A DNA stretch of 64,000 nt from Pseudomonadota bacterium (GCA_021805445.1 JAJZFH010000045.1:1-64000); one strand, 5' to 3'. Positions 31,978 to 43,717 are shown, counted from the first letter of the stretch. The notes: generated by a model from the letters alone, not told the origin. Program-made: numbers and translations.

Positions 31978-32448
31978 ATGAACATCAATGCCACATTATT
32001 TGGTCAGGCCATTACATTTGCCATTCTGATCTGGTTCACGATGAAGTTCGTGTGGCCGCCGGTCGTGGCAGCACTGGATGATCGGTCCAAGAAAATCGCA
32101 GAAGGCCTGGAAGCTGCCGAGCGTGGAAGACAGGATTATGCCAAGGCGGAACTTCGTTCTCAAGATGCTTTGAACGAGGCAAGGGCCAGGGCTGCAGAGA
32201 TCATTGCGCTGTCAGAGAAACAGGCACAGGCCATCGTGCAACAAGCTCATGATGCAGCAGTGATCGAAGCAAATCGCGTCAAGGCGCAAGCGCAGGCAGA
32301 AGTGGAACAGGAAGTCATGCGTGCGCGGGATTCCTTGCGTGATCGAGTGGCCGACCTCGCCGTGTCAGGGGCTGAAAAAATTCTGCGTCGCGAAATCGAC
32401 GCACAAGCCCATGCCGACTTGTTGACAGCCATTCAGGCTGAACTGTAA
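31978..32448 (+). CDS. atpF: ATP synthase subunit b (Fo)
   Basis: A 156-residue stator protein, exactly the E. coli length. One N-terminal helix (MNINATLFGQAITFAILIWF) anchors it, and the rest is a long Ala/Glu/Lys/Arg-rich right-handed coiled coil that dimerises and holds F1 through the delta subunit. Confidence 0.96.
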   Translation: MNINATLFGQAITFAILIWFTMKFVWPPVVAALDDRSKKIAEGLEAAERGRQDYAKAELRSQDALNEARARAAEIIALSEKQAQAIVQQAHDAAVIEANRVKAQAQAEVEQEVMRARDSLRDRVADLAVSGAEKILRREIDAQAHADLLTAIQAEL

Positions 32449-32458
32449 GGGAAGGGCC

Positions 32459-32995
32459 ATGGCTGAAATTACCACCATCGCACGACCCTACGCTGAAGCC
32501 TTGTTCCGTCGCGCCCAGGAAACCGGTCAGGCCGCCCAATGGAGCGAGCATCTGGCCTGGTTAGCCACGCTGGTCGAAAATGAACAGTTTGCCGGGGTGA
32601 TCAGTGATCCGCGTCTGACTCGAGTGCAGTTGGTATCTTTCATTCTTGGTCTGAGCAAGACGCCGTTGGACAGTGAAGCTCAAAATCTGGTGGCTGCCTT
32701 GGCTGAAAACCATCGATTGAGGGCATTACCTGCCATTGCACGGCAATATGAAGAGTTGCGCCATGAGCATGAAGGGATACTGGATGCACAGGTTGCTTCT
32801 GCCTATCCGCTGAATGAAGAACAGGTACGGCACCTGATGGACCACCTTGAGAGACGCCTTGGCAAACAGGTCAGAGTTCATGTGGTCGTAGATTCTGCTC
32901 TTTTGGGAGGAATCTCTATCACCATAGGTGATCGCGTGATCGATGGTTCGGTGCGCGCCCGTTTGGAACAGATGGCGGTAGCCCTAAAACATTAA
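32459..32995 (+). CDS. atpH: ATP synthase subunit delta (F1)
   Basis: A 178-residue protein linking the b dimer to the top of F1. The N-terminal helical domain starts [16 protein letters not shown], and the C-terminal family signature shows as [25 protein letters not shown]. Ten bp separate it from atpF. Confidence 0.96.
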   Translation: MAEITTIARPYAEALFRRAQETGQAAQWSEHLAWLATLVENEQFAGVISDPRLTRVQLVSFILGLSKTPLDSEAQNLVAALAENHRLRALPAIARQYEELRHEHEGILDAQVASAYPLNEEQVRHLMDHLERRLGKQVRVHVVVDSALLGGISITIGDRVIDGSVRARLEQMAVALKH

Positions 32996-33044
32996 GTTAA
33001 GAAGGGTGCCGCAGGTGCGGCATTCCCATCAGGAGATCGAGAGC

Positions 33045-34586
33045 ATGCAGTTGAATCCATCCGAAATCAGCGAATTGATCAAGGCGAAGATCCAGAATCT
33101 TCCCATCACTGCCGAAGCCCATACACAGGGAACGGTCGTATCCGTCACAGACGGAATCGTACGGATCCATGGTCTGAATGATGTGATGCAGGGCGAAATG
33201 TTGGCCTTCCCGCAAAATACCTATGGTCTTGCCCTGAACCTGGAGCGAGATTCTGTGGGGGCGGTGATTCTGGGAGAGTACGCGCACATCAGCGAAGGAG
33301 ATACCGTCACCTGTACTGGCCGCATTCTCGAAGTTCCGGTTGGCCCCGAGTTGATTGGTCGGGTGGTGGATGCCCTGGGTAAGCCGATCGATGGAAAAGG
33401 GGCGATTGACGCCAAAGCTTCTTCTCCCATTGAAAAAATCGCACCCGGCGTGATCGAGCGACAATCGGTGACGCAACCTGTACAAACCGGACTGAAATCC
33501 ATCGATTCCATGGTACCCGTGGGCCGTGGACAACGGGAATTGATCATTGGCGATCGGCAAACCGGAAAAACAGCCGTTGCCATCGACACCATCATCAATC
33601 AAAAAGGTCAGAACATGACCTGTATTTATGTGGCGATAGGACAGAAAGCCTCGTCGGTCGTCAATGTGGTGCGTAAACTCGAAGAGCACGGTGCGATGGC
33701 ATACACCATCGTGGTGGCTGCGACGGCGGCAGAGTCGGCGGCCATGCAGTTCATAGCCCCCTATTCCGGATGTTCCATGGGTGAATATTTTCGTGATCGC
33801 GGTGAAGATGCGCTGATCATTTATGATGATCTGACCAAACAAGCCTGGGCCTATCGTCAAATCTCCCTGTTGTTGCGTCGTCCGCCAGGTCGTGAAGCCT
33901 ACCCAGGAGATGTTTTTTATCTTCACTCTCGACTGCTGGAACGAGCCGCACGGGTCAATCCGGACTATGTGGAACGGTTGACCAAGGGCGAGGTCAAGGG
34001 CAAGACGGGATCATTGACTGCCCTGCCGATCATTGAAACCCAGGCCGGGGATGTGACTGCGTTCGTGCCTACCAATGTGATCTCCATTACCGATGGTCAG
34101 ATCTTTCTGGAAACGGATTTGTTCAATGCCGGGATTCGCCCCGCTATCAATGCCGGGATTTCCGTGTCTCGGGTCGGTGGTGCGGCACAAACCAAGGTGA
34201 TCAAAAAGTTGGGTGGCGGGATTCGTCTGGCATTGGCGCAGTATCGTGAACTCGCCGCATTCGCCCAGTTTGCTTCTGATCTGGATGATACGACCCGCAA
34301 GCAACTCGAGCGGGGACGCATGGTGACGGAATTGATGAAACAGGCACAATATGCAACCTTGTCTGTGGCTGAAATGGCCGTAACCTTGCACACGGTCAAT
34401 AAAGGACATTTTGATACGATTGAAGTCAAACGCGCTCTGGCTTTCGAATCCAGTTTGCTCGCTTTCCTGAAAAGCAAGTATCCTGCCATCATTGAAAAGA
34501 TAGCAGCGACCAACGACCTCGACAAAGATACCGAGCAGGCCCTGGAAGCAGCGATCGAAGATTTCAAGAAAACCGGCGTGTATTGA
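33045..34586 (+). CDS. atpA: ATP synthase subunit alpha (F1)
   Basis: A 513-residue F1 subunit, the same length as in E. coli, with regulatory nucleotide sites. The P-loop GDRQTGKT is at about 169-176, and the alpha-beta signature [17 protein letters not shown] comes later with the catalytic-interface Arg. Start ATG 33045 has AGGAGA upstream; the frame opens earlier, but homologues begin MQLNxSEIS. Confidence 0.98.
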   Translation: MQLNPSEISELIKAKIQNLPITAEAHTQGTVVSVTDGIVRIHGLNDVMQGEMLAFPQNTYGLALNLERDSVGAVILGEYAHISEGDTVTCTGRILEVPVGPELIGRVVDALGKPIDGKGAIDAKASSPIEKIAPGVIERQSVTQPVQTGLKSIDSMVPVGRGQRELIIGDRQTGKTAVAIDTIINQKGQNMTCIYVAIGQKASSVVNVVRKLEEHGAMAYTIVVAATAAESAAMQFIAPYSGCSMGEYFRDRGEDALIIYDDLTKQAWAYRQISLLLRRPPGREAYPGDVFYLHSRLLERAARVNPDYVERLTKGEVKGKTGSLTALPIIETQAGDVTAFVPTNVISITDGQIFLETDLFNAGIRPAINAGISVSRVGGAAQTKVIKKLGGGIRLALAQYRELAAFAQFASDLDDTTRKQLERGRMVTELMKQAQYATLSVAEMAVTLHTVNKGHFDTIEVKRALAFESSLLAFLKSKYPAIIEKIAATNDLDKDTEQALEAAIEDFKKTGVY

Positions 34587-34608
34587 GCGGGACGAGGAGC
34601 ACTGAATC

Positions 34609-35484
34609 ATGGCGGGATCAAAGGAAATCCGGATAAAGATCAAAAGCGTACAAAATACGCGCAAGATCACCAAGGCCATGGAAATGGTGGCTGCCAGCAA
34701 AATGCGCAAAGCACAGGAGCGCATGCGGGCGGCTCGTCCTTATGGTGAAAAAATCCGTAAGGTGGCTTCCCATCTGGCACAGGCCCATGCCGAATACAAA
34801 CATCCCTTTCTGGTGACCCGGGAAAATATTCAAAACGTGGGCGTTGTACTGGTGACCTCCGACAAGGGGCTCTGCGGTGGTCTGAATTCCAATCTTTTTC
34901 GCCACCTGATCAATTCCATGAAACAGTGGGAACAGCAAGGCGCAAAAATTCGTGCTGCTGCCCTGGGTAACAAGGGGTTGGGTTTCCTGAACCGGATTTC
35001 CGTTCCGGTCGTTTCCCACGCGGTTCAGTTGGGGGACAAGCCTCACCTGGAAAGATTGATCGGACCCCTCAAAGTACTGCTGGATCAATATATGGTGGGC
35101 GAGGTGGATGCGGTCTATCTGGCCTACAATCGCTTCGTCAATACCATGAAACAACAGACCATCGTGGAAAGGATTCTACCCCTGCCGCAGGAAAAGATTG
35201 GCGATGAAACCCGTCAGGAGGCGGCAGCCTGGGACTATCTCTATGAACCCGATCCACAGGCAGTGATCGATGAATTGCTCATGCGCTATGTAGAAGCATT
35301 GGTCTATCAAGCAGTGGCCGAGAATATTGCCTCCGAGCAAAGTGCCCGGATGGTGGCCATGAAGGCGGCTTCTGATAATGCGGGCACGGTCATCAGTGAA
35401 TTGCAATTGATTTATAACAAGTCCCGTCAGGCCGCCATTACCAAGGAACTGTCGGAAATCGTCGGTGGCGCGGCTGCCGTTTGA
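34609..35484 (+). CDS. atpG: ATP synthase subunit gamma (F1)
   Basis: A 291-residue rotor shaft. The paired N- and C-terminal helices (start [20 protein letters not shown]; end [18 protein letters not shown]) form the coiled coil that turns within the alpha-beta ring, and the Rossmann-like middle includes [12 protein letters not shown]. It is 22 bp after atpA. Confidence 0.97.
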   Translation: MAGSKEIRIKIKSVQNTRKITKAMEMVAASKMRKAQERMRAARPYGEKIRKVASHLAQAHAEYKHPFLVTRENIQNVGVVLVTSDKGLCGGLNSNLFRHLINSMKQWEQQGAKIRAAALGNKGLGFLNRISVPVVSHAVQLGDKPHLERLIGPLKVLLDQYMVGEVDAVYLAYNRFVNTMKQQTIVERILPLPQEKIGDETRQEAAAWDYLYEPDPQAVIDELLMRYVEALVYQAVAENIASEQSARMVAMKAASDNAGTVISELQLIYNKSRQAAITKELSEIVGGAAAV

Positions 35485-35513
35485 CCCTATCAATTAATAG
35501 TACTCACCATTAG

Positions 35514-36902
<1,389 letters not shown>

Positions 36903-36914
36903 GGGGAAATCATC

Positions 36915-37340
36915 ATGGCCAATGTCATCCATGTGGATGTCGTCAGCGCAGAAGCTGAATTATTCTCCGGGGATGCAGAGTTTGTGGTGCTTCCTGGAGA
37001 AGGCGGGGAGTTGGGAATCTACCCGCGTCATACGCCATTGATTACTCGCATCAAACCCGGGACGGTCCGGGTCCGGGGGGTGGGAAGGAGTGAGGATGAA
37101 ATCATTTTCGTGGCCGGCGGTATTCTGGAAGTACAACCGGACGGTGTGACGGTGTTGGCTGACACCGCCATTCGTGCCCATGATCTGGATGAAGCCAAGG
37201 CTTTGGAAGCGAAACGAAATGCAGAAGAAGCCTTGCAAAACAAGTCCAGTGATGTGGATTATGCCCGTGCCTCTGCCGAGTTGGCCACCGCCGTTGCGCA
37301 ATTGGCGACCATTCAACGCATACGCAGGGATCATCACTGA
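36915..37340 (+). CDS. atpC: ATP synthase subunit epsilon (F1)
   Basis: A 141-residue central-stalk subunit that couples rotation and can inhibit ATP hydrolysis. The N-terminal beta sandwich has [24 protein letters not shown]; two C-terminal helices rich in Ala, Glu and Lys form the inhibitory arm. Last of the atpIBEFHAGDC set. Its stop codon overlaps the likely glmU start. Confidence 0.96.
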   Translation: MANVIHVDVVSAEAELFSGDAEFVVLPGEGGELGIYPRHTPLITRIKPGTVRVRGVGRSEDEIIFVAGGILEVQPDGVTVLADTAIRAHDLDEAKALEAKRNAEEALQNKSSDVDYARASAELATAVAQLATIQRIRRDHH

Positions 37341-38713
37341 ACGCCCCACGCATCACTCCGCTTTATATCGTTGTCCTGGCGGCAGGCCAGGGCAAGCGGA
37401 TGAATTCCGCTTTGCCCAAGGTTCTGCAGCCACTCGCTGCAAAGCCTTTACTGGCCCATGTGCTTCAAACTGCCCAGGTGCTCGACCCCGATAAAGTCAT
37501 CGTTATCTATGGACACGGGGGAGAGACCGTACGGGCATCTTTTGAAGGGTGGGACTTGACCTGGGTTTATCAGGCAGAACAAAAAGGCACCGGCCATGCC
37601 CTTGTTCAAGCCTTGCCCCATCTGCCTGCCCAGGGCGTCGTCCTGGTCTTGTACGGTGATGTTCCGCTGCTTCAACCTCATACACTCGAACAACTGATTC
37701 AACCAGCGCATGATGCACTGGTTCTTCTGACCCAACATATCCCTGAGCCTGGGGGATATGGGCGAATTTTGAGGGATGATCGACAGCAGGTGATTGGCAT
37801 CCGGGAAGAAAAGGATGCTTCGACCCAGGAAAAACAGATTCATGAAGTCAATACCGGCATCATGGCCATGCCCCTCGAGCACGTTTCCCACTGGCTGGAA
37901 CGATTGACGTGCGCCAATGCACAGGGTGAATACTACCTGACGGATATTGTCGCCAGTGCGGTGACAGACGGGGTGATTGTCCATACGGCTCAGCCCACCT
38001 ATGACTGGGAAGCATTGGGTATCAATGACAAGCGCCAACTTGCTCGCCTCGAGGGCATCTGGCAGCGACATCAGGCTGAAGCCCTTCTCAACAGCGGGGT
38101 GACCATTGCCGATCCTGACCGTTTGACTGTGCGGGGCACGGTGACCTGTGGTCGAGACGTCATGCTCGATGTGGGGGTCATCCTGGAAGGGAACGTCATT
38201 CTGGAGGAGGGGGTCACCATCGGACCCTATTGTGTCCTCAAGAATTGCAGAATCGGGACGAGGACGGTGGTGCAAGCCTATACCCATGTCGAGGGCGCCC
38301 AGTTGGGTGCAGGTAACCGCGTGGGCCCGTATGCGCGTATTCGTCCTGGAACGATCACGCAACAGGCAGTCCATCTGGGCAATTTTGTAGAAGTCAAGAA
38401 TTGCACCATTGATCAGGCTTCCAAAGCCAATCATCTGACGTATCTGGGAGATAGTTCCATCGGCGCGCGAGTCAACGTCGGGGCAGGGACGATCACCTGT
38501 AATTATGATGGAGTCAACAAACATCGTACCCAGATTGGCGATGATGTATTCATCGGATCGGATACCCAACTCGTGGCACCCGTCACGGTGGAGGCCGGCG
38601 CCACCATCGGCGCCGGGTCCACGATCGTCAGGACTGCCCCAGCCGACCAACTGACGCTGTCGCGCAGCAGGCAAATGACGGTTCCTCACTGGAAACGCCC
38701 GCTCAAAAAGTAA
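37337..38713 (+). CDS. glmU: Bifunctional UDP-GlcNAc pyrophosphorylase / GlcN-1-P acetyltransferase
   Basis: A protein of 458 residues if begun here (E. coli 456) that makes UDP-GlcNAc for peptidoglycan and LPS. The uridylyltransferase domain needs the loop [11 protein letters not shown], which lies upstream of the first in-frame ATG (37400). No ATG, GTG or TTG occurs between that loop and the beginning of the open stretch. The best candidate is CTG 37337, eight bases after AGGGA and overlapping the atpC stop (CTGA). The C-terminal half is a left-handed beta helix of hexapeptide repeats with the acetyltransferase region [10 protein letters not shown]. The atp-glmU order is common in Proteobacteria. 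Confidence 0.9.
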   Translation: MNAPRITPLYIVVLAAGQGKRMNSALPKVLQPLAAKPLLAHVLQTAQVLDPDKVIVIYGHGGETVRASFEGWDLTWVYQAEQKGTGHALVQALPHLPAQGVVLVLYGDVPLLQPHTLEQLIQPAHDALVLLTQHIPEPGGYGRILRDDRQQVIGIREEKDASTQEKQIHEVNTGIMAMPLEHVSHWLERLTCANAQGEYYLTDIVASAVTDGVIVHTAQPTYDWEALGINDKRQLARLEGIWQRHQAEALLNSGVTIADPDRLTVRGTVTCGRDVMLDVGVILEGNVILEEGVTIGPYCVLKNCRIGTRTVVQAYTHVEGAQLGAGNRVGPYARIRPGTITQQAVHLGNFVEVKNCTIDQASKANHLTYLGDSSIGARVNVGAGTITCNYDGVNKHRTQIGDDVFIGSDTQLVAPVTVEAGATIGAGSTIVRTAPADQLTLSRSRQMTVPHWKRPLKK

Positions 38714-38751
38714 ACCGTGCAACGTGGAACGACACGCCGAATAGGGTGTGC

Positions 38752-39402
38752 TCAGCGATGTTTTTTGAGGGTGAGTTCCCGGGTAATCAATTCATTCAAT
38801 ACCGTGAAAAGCGCCGCATTACTGCCGGCCTGAGAGGGCGAAGTGGCATACATGCCATCGACGATAAGGGTGGGCACGCCGTCCACGCCATAACTCATGG
38901 CCTGCTGATCGCCTTGCTGCACCTTGGACTGAATGGCAAAGGAGCGGTAGAGCGCAATGAATTGATTGCGATCGACCCCCTGTTTCTGGACCCAATCGAA
39001 AAGGTCGTCTTCAGAGAACAGGTTGACCTGTTGCTCGTGCAGGGCAGTAAATACCTTTTCCTGCAGGCGATTGGCCTCATGAAGGGCTTCCAGAGCATAG
39101 TAGGCACGAGCCAGTACGGACCACTGTGAATGTCCAAAGGTCACGGGAACACGACGGTAGATGACGCCAGCCGGGAGTTTGCGTGACCAAGGTTCGAGCA
39201 GGGGCGCTAGATGGGCGCAGTGAGGACAGGCATAGGAGAAAAATTCCAACACCTCTACAGAGGATCCGGGCAAGGGCGCTTGGGCAACGATTTGGTAATC
39301 CTGTCCCGCAGTGGCGGCTTGAAGTTTGTCCGCCATGGAACCGGCCCATAGGAGGGCACCAGTGCAAGCCAGAAAACGACGACGGGAATGAGGCAAGAGC
39401 AT
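38752..39402 (-). CDS. dsbA: Thiol:disulfide interchange protein DsbA
   Basis: A 216-residue periplasmic oxidant that introduces disulfides. Active site C59-P-H-C62 lies in a thioredoxin fold with the helical insert and the cis-Pro loop GVPTLIV. The leader SRRRFLACTGALLWAG matches the twin-arginine (Tat) consensus S-R-R-x-F-L at residues 6-11, which is unusual: E. coli DsbA uses a Sec/SRP signal. It is last in the rubredoxin-argS-SPOR-dsbA run, and convergent with glmU. Confidence 0.93.
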   Translation of the reverse strand: MLLPHSRRRFLACTGALLWAGSMADKLQAATAGQDYQIVAQAPLPGSSVEVLEFFSYACPHCAHLAPLLEPWSRKLPAGVIYRRVPVTFGHSQWSVLARAYYALEALHEANRLQEKVFTALHEQQVNLFSEDDLFDWVQKQGVDRNQFIALYRSFAIQSKVQQGDQQAMSYGVDGVPTLIVDGMYATSPSQAGSNAALFTVLNELITRELTLKKHR

Positions 39403-39426
39403 GAGAAGAAACTCCTGTAGAGAATG

Positions 39427-40110
39427 CTAATGAGGGATCAGAGAACTGTGACTGGTGGTGGTTTCGCGCAAGACTTGGGCTGGCACTCCATTATCCTTGA
39501 GGGATTTGACCAGGGTACGGACCTCTTCCACGGAAGAAAATGGGCCGATTCTCACACGATAGTAAAGGGGTTTTCCCTCGACCTGACCCGGTACGACCGT
39601 GCTGTCTATGCCCAACAAGGCCAAGGTGGCACGCTGACTTTCTGCTTCGGAGGATTGACCAAAGGCGCCGGTTTGCACAAAGTAGCGAACCGTTACCGGA
39701 TGTTGCAATTCATCGCTTAAAGGCGAGGGGATGGAAGTGGCGGGGGTAGAAAGGCCGGACGTTGGAGCGTTTTCTCCCGTATCGGGGGGGATACTCTCTG
39801 TGGCTGGAGTAGGCGTGGACGCGGTGGGCGCTGATGAAACAGGGATGGCTGGCGCACCTGCTTCACTCCCTCCGGTCACTTGGGAAGGAGCCAGAATTCC
39901 TCGTTTGGTGAGATCAGATCCGGTAAGTTTCTCGGGTGTGGCGGAAGGATGCGGGGGGGTACTACGAGAAGTGATCGGCGAAGAGAGGTGGCTGATGTAC
40001 AGGGCCACTCCCGCTGCCAGCAGAACACCGCCCGCCAGTCCTACCATGCTCCCGATAAAAAAAGCACTGCCTGGGGTTTTTTCGGGTTTCTTGTCAGATT
40101 TCTCAGCCAC
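39427..40110 (-). CDS. SPOR-domain membrane protein (FtsN-like)
   Basis: A 227-residue bitopic protein. Residues about 15-40 form a membrane helix (FFIGSMVGLAGGVLLAAGVA); a long Pro/Ser/Thr-rich linker follows, and the C-terminal 75 residues are a SPOR domain (YFVQTGAFGQSSEAESQ, YRVRIGPFSSVEEV). SPOR domains bind denuded glycan strands at the division septum. In betaproteobacteria this gene lies between argS and dsbA; its relation to FtsN is probable but not proved by sequence. Confidence 0.88.
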   Translation of the reverse strand: MAEKSDKKPEKTPGSAFFIGSMVGLAGGVLLAAGVALYISHLSSPITSRSTPPHPSATPEKLTGSDLTKRGILAPSQVTGGSEAGAPAIPVSSAPTASTPTPATESIPPDTGENAPTSGLSTPATSIPSPLSDELQHPVTVRYFVQTGAFGQSSEAESQRATLALLGIDSTVVPGQVEGKPLYYRVRIGPFSSVEEVRTLVKSLKDNGVPAQVLRETTTSHSSLIPH

Positions 40111-40184
40111 AAGTCACTCCAAATGGGGATTCCTGCCTGAGAGGATGATAGCAGAATCCATGCAATGAAAAGCGGGACTTCATT

Positions 40185-41969
40185 TTACATTCGATCTGGA
40201 GCAGAGACGCCCAACAGGCCCAAACCATCCCGCACCACGATCCCGATGGCGCTCAGCAAGGCCATGCGCGCATGTACCTGAATGGGCTCACCTTCCAGAA
40301 AAGGGACCTGATTGTAGTAGGCATGAAACTCGGCAGAAAGATCACGTAAATAAAATGCGACGAGATGGGGGGCAAAGTCGCTGGCGGCCTGTTCCAGAAG
40401 TGCAGGATAAGCGTACAAAATTTGCAAAATGCGTGTTTCTTCTTCATGAATCAAAGAGTTCAGCACGCTGCTTTCCAGTACGACCGGATCCCCGCCCCAG
40501 CGTTCCAGAACCCTCTGGATACGGGCATGGGCATATTGAATGTAATACACCGGGTTATCCTGAGACTGGGAAGTCGCCAGATCCAGATCGAAATCCAGGT
40601 GCTGGTCTGATTTGCGCAAAATGTAAAATAAACGGGCAGCATCCCGGCCTACCTCGGTACGCAATTCACGCAACGTGATGAATTGCCCCTTTCGGGTAGA
40701 CATTTGAACTTTTTCGCCCTGACGGAACAGGCTGACGAATTGAACCAGGGGTACAGAGAGGCGCGAGTCATCGTAACCCAGTGCGCTCAGGGCCGCCCGG
40801 ACCCGAGGAATGTAACCGTGATGGTCGGCACCCCAGATGTCCACGATGAGATCAAACCCCCGTTCGAATTTACCCACATGGTAGGCAATATCAGAAGCAA
40901 AGTAAGTGTAGAGTCCATTTTCCCGTTGGACGACTCGATCTTTTTCATCGCCAAAGGCCGAAGAGCGAAACCAGCGTGCACCCTTGTCGGTATAGAGGTG
41001 TCCGGCATTTTCCAGACGGGACACGATGAGGGCTACGGCACCCGAATCAAAGAGAGATTGCTCGGAGAACCAGTCATCGAAGACGACCCCAAACTCTTCG
41101 AGATCCTGACGACAATCGGCCAGTTGTTCGGTCAGTACGAAATGGTGCAGCGTCAGGTAAGTTGGCCCCAGAATTTCCTTCGCCGCAGCAATCAGGGCAT
41201 CCATGTGGTGCTCTTCTTCCTCGGGCGGAATGACGATCAGGTCGCCGGTATGGGGGAGCCCCAAGGTCGACAAGAGAGGTTCTTCGCTGACGACCAGGCC
41301 GGAAAATCGTTGTATGGCCTCCTGTGCCATGATCTCCACATAGTCGCCCTGATATCCGTTATTGGGAAAGGACAGGGATTTTAGTTTATTGGATTGCTGG
41401 AGCGCTCGTAACCAGGTGGAGACCGTCAGGATGTCCATTTGACGGCCGGCATCGTTGACGTAGTATTCCCTCTGCACCTGGTAACCCACCTTGCACAACA
41501 GATTGGCAACCGAGGCGCCATAGGCGGCCCCACGGCCGTGACCAACATGGAGGGGGCCGGTCGGGTTGCTGGAAACGAATTCCACCTGTACGCGTTGTCC
41601 TGATCCCTTTTGAGAGGAGCCAAAAAGGTGGCCGCGATGCAGAATCTCGTGCACGATTTCCTGACGCGCCTGTGCCGTCAAAAAAATATTGATGAAGCCG
41701 GGTCCCGCCAGTTCTACCCGTTCGATGAGTGCGGAAGGAGGCAGCGCCGCGATCAGTTGAGCCGCGATTTCCCGAGGGGGCTGGCGCAACCCTTTGGCAA
41801 GTTGCAGGGCGATGGGGGAAGCAAAATCTCCATGCATGCTCTGGCGGGGTCGCTCCAGAACCGGGTGGAGCGTGGGAGCGGAGGAAATTTTCCGGATCGC
41901 AGCGGTGAGGAGGGCACAGAGACGGGTTTCAAGGGACTCTTCGGGAGTCGTTACGGAACGGGAGGACAT
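40185..41969 (-). CDS. argS: Arginyl-tRNA synthetase
   Basis: A 594-residue class I synthetase. The HIGH motif appears as HVGHGRG after SSNPTGPL, and the KMSKS-like loop as VQMSTRKGQF. The DALR anticodon-binding domain takes up the C-terminal 130 residues. Length is close to E. coli ArgRS (577). It starts 3 bp after the rubredoxin gene stop and precedes the SPOR gene by 74 bp. Confidence 0.96.
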   Translation of the reverse strand: MSSRSVTTPEESLETRLCALLTAAIRKISSAPTLHPVLERPRQSMHGDFASPIALQLAKGLRQPPREIAAQLIAALPPSALIERVELAGPGFINIFLTAQARQEIVHEILHRGHLFGSSQKGSGQRVQVEFVSSNPTGPLHVGHGRGAAYGASVANLLCKVGYQVQREYYVNDAGRQMDILTVSTWLRALQQSNKLKSLSFPNNGYQGDYVEIMAQEAIQRFSGLVVSEEPLLSTLGLPHTGDLIVIPPEEEEHHMDALIAAAKEILGPTYLTLHHFVLTEQLADCRQDLEEFGVVFDDWFSEQSLFDSGAVALIVSRLENAGHLYTDKGARWFRSSAFGDEKDRVVQRENGLYTYFASDIAYHVGKFERGFDLIVDIWGADHHGYIPRVRAALSALGYDDSRLSVPLVQFVSLFRQGEKVQMSTRKGQFITLRELRTEVGRDAARLFYILRKSDQHLDFDLDLATSQSQDNPVYYIQYAHARIQRVLERWGGDPVVLESSVLNSLIHEEETRILQILYAYPALLEQAASDFAPHLVAFYLRDLSAEFHAYYNQVPFLEGEPIQVHARMALLSAIGIVVRDGLGLLGVSAPDRM

Positions 41970-41972
41970 GAC

Positions 41973-42155
41973 TCAAATTTCAATCAATTCAAAATCTTCC
42001 TTGCGTGCCCCGCACTCCGGGCAGACCCAGTTTATGGGGACATCCGCCCAGCGGGTCCCCGGCGCGATGCCTTCCTCGGGTGCCCCCAATTCTTCATCAT
42101 AAATATAGCCACAAATCAGGCACAGCCAGGTTTTATAACCTTGTTCAGAATCCAT
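41973..42155 (-). CDS. Rubredoxin
   Basis: A 60-residue iron protein. Four Cys ligands come in two loops, C12-L-I-C15 and C45-P-E-C48, each followed by Gly, as in all rubredoxins; the surroundings (YIYDEELGAPEEGIAPGTRW) are typical. It carries single electrons in the cytoplasm, to partners such as alkane hydroxylase, oxygen or peroxide reductases, or respiratory assembly factors. No partner gene is nearby. It lies 3 bp before argS, so the two should share a transcript. Confidence 0.95.
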   Translation of the reverse strand: MDSEQGYKTWLCLICGYIYDEELGAPEEGIAPGTRWADVPINWVCPECGARKEDFELIEI

Positions 42156-42199
42156 GAGTGTCTCGAATACGTTAGAATGTAACAGCGGCGGACGACAAA

Positions 42200-43090
42200 A
42201 TGGGCGAAACCCGTCGATCCACCGCCATGATAAAACTTATCCACCCTCAAGAGCAACCATCTATGATGCCTGCCCCCCCCGCCGTTTTGGTGTTTGCAGC
42301 CACGGATCCCAGTGGAGGTGCGGGATTACAAGCAGATCTGCTGACTCTTTCCAGTATGGGATGCCATCCGTTGTCGGTCGTGACCGGAATTACGGTCCAG
42401 GATACGACCGGGGTCGAAGACATACTGGCGATGGATGCGGAATGGGTGGTGGATCAGGCGCGTTGTATTCTGGAAGATGTGCCTGTGGCAGTATTCAAAT
42501 TGGGGGTTCTGGGCAGTGTGGAAATCATCGCCGCCATTGCTGAAATCGTCGCCGATTATCCGGAAGTGCCTCTGGTACTCGATCCGGTATTGACCAGTGG
42601 ACGGGGCGACGAATTGGCCAATGAGGAAATGCTCGAGGCGTTGCGCGATCTGATCCTGCCCCAAACCTCTCTGGTCACTCCGAATGTCATGGAATTGATG
42701 CGTCTGGCCTATGATGAGGCGCCAGAAGAAGAACGTCCTGATTATGCGCGCGCAGCCATGGAAGTGTTGGAAAGCGGTTGCGAATTCGTTCTGGTGACGG
42801 GGACTCACGCACCGGGCGTGCAGGTGGTCAATACGTTGTACGGACGTGAAGGCATCATCCGTTCCGATCGTTGGGAACGGCTTCCGGGCAGTTACCACGG
42901 TTCCGGATGTACCCTGAGTAGCGCCATTGCTGCCAGTCTGGCGCAGGGGCTACCCATTCCGGAAGCGGTGGCAGAGGCGCAGGACTATACTTGGCAAACC
43001 TTGAAAGAGGGTTATCGTCTCGGTATGGGACAGATCATTCCTGATCGCCTTTTCTGGGCGCGGGAGGAACCGCGCAACGATGTCCATTGA
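42200..43090 (+). CDS. thiD: Hydroxymethylpyrimidine / phosphomethylpyrimidine kinase
   Basis: A ribokinase-fold enzyme that phosphorylates the pyrimidine of thiamine. Seen are DPSGGAGLQADLLTLSSMG near the N-terminus, VLDPVLTSGRGDEL, and the anion-hole region GSYHGSGCTLSSAIAA. The first ATG gives 296 residues; ATGs at 42227, 42263 and 42266 are also possible and homologues favour a shorter N-terminus. It overlaps thiE by 11 bp. The pyrimidine supplier, thiC, lies 18 kb away. Confidence 0.93.
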   Translation: MGETRRSTAMIKLIHPQEQPSMMPAPPAVLVFAATDPSGGAGLQADLLTLSSMGCHPLSVVTGITVQDTTGVEDILAMDAEWVVDQARCILEDVPVAVFKLGVLGSVEIIAAIAEIVADYPEVPLVLDPVLTSGRGDELANEEMLEALRDLILPQTSLVTPNVMELMRLAYDEAPEEERPDYARAAMEVLESGCEFVLVTGTHAPGVQVVNTLYGREGIIRSDRWERLPGSYHGSGCTLSSAIAASLAQGLPIPEAVAEAQDYTWQTLKEGYRLGMGQIIPDRLFWAREEPRNDVH

Positions 43091-43697
43091 ACCCGGTAAA
43101 ATTCGGGGACTCTACGGCATTACCCCGGAGTTGGGTGACACCGCCGACTTGCTTGGAAGAGTGAGATCAGCCTTTCTGGGGGGGATGTCTGTACTGCAGT
43201 ACCGCGTCAAATCCCTCGAGATTTCCTTGCGCCGGAGGCAACTGAAGCAGTTGCGCGCACTCTGCGACGAGTTTGGCGCGCCTTTGATTCTCAATGACGG
43301 AGGGCTTCCTGAGTGGGAAGGGGGGCTGCATGTCGGGTTGGAGGACGCGCCTCCGGAAGAATGGACCCAATTGGCGAACCGAAGGCTATTGGGCGTTTCT
43401 TGCTATGCAGATCTGAAACGGGCGCAGGCGGCGGAAGCAGCGGGAGCCGCCTATATCGCCCTGGGTTGCTTCTTTCCCTCATCGACCAAGCCGGAGGCTT
43501 CGCCCGCCACGCTGGATATTCTTCGCGCCAGCCGTGCCCAACTCCATATTCCCATCGTCGTGATTGGCGGAATTACCCCCGCTCGGGTCGCAGAACTGCG
43601 TGCGGCAGGAGCCGATGCCGTGGCCGTTTTGAGTGGACTGTTCGATGCACCGGACATCACGGGCCGGGCGCGGGAATATACCGCGAATTTTGAATGA
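43080..43697 (+). CDS. thiE: Thiamine-phosphate synthase
   Basis: A 205-residue TIM barrel that joins the pyrimidine and thiazole halves of thiamine. Motifs include GLYGITPE, LQYRVKS, LILNDG, HVGLED, ALGCFFPSSTKPEA and VVIGGITPARVAELRAAGADAVAVLSG (the phosphate-binding part). It begins 11 bp inside thiD, giving a coupled pair. thiG and thiS were not seen in this window. Confidence 0.94.
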   Translation: MSIEPGKIRGLYGITPELGDTADLLGRVRSAFLGGMSVLQYRVKSLEISLRRRQLKQLRALCDEFGAPLILNDGGLPEWEGGLHVGLEDAPPEEWTQLANRRLLGVSCYADLKRAQAAEAAGAAYIALGCFFPSSTKPEASPATLDILRASRAQLHIPIVVIGGITPARVAELRAAGADAVAVLSGLFDAPDITGRAREYTANFE

Positions 43698-43717
43698 TCT
43701 GGAGTGGGCCAGGCGCG

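Noticed and set aside
37448-38722. A 424-codon open frame antisense to glmU
   Set aside because: Shadow of glmU; no start context, no family features.
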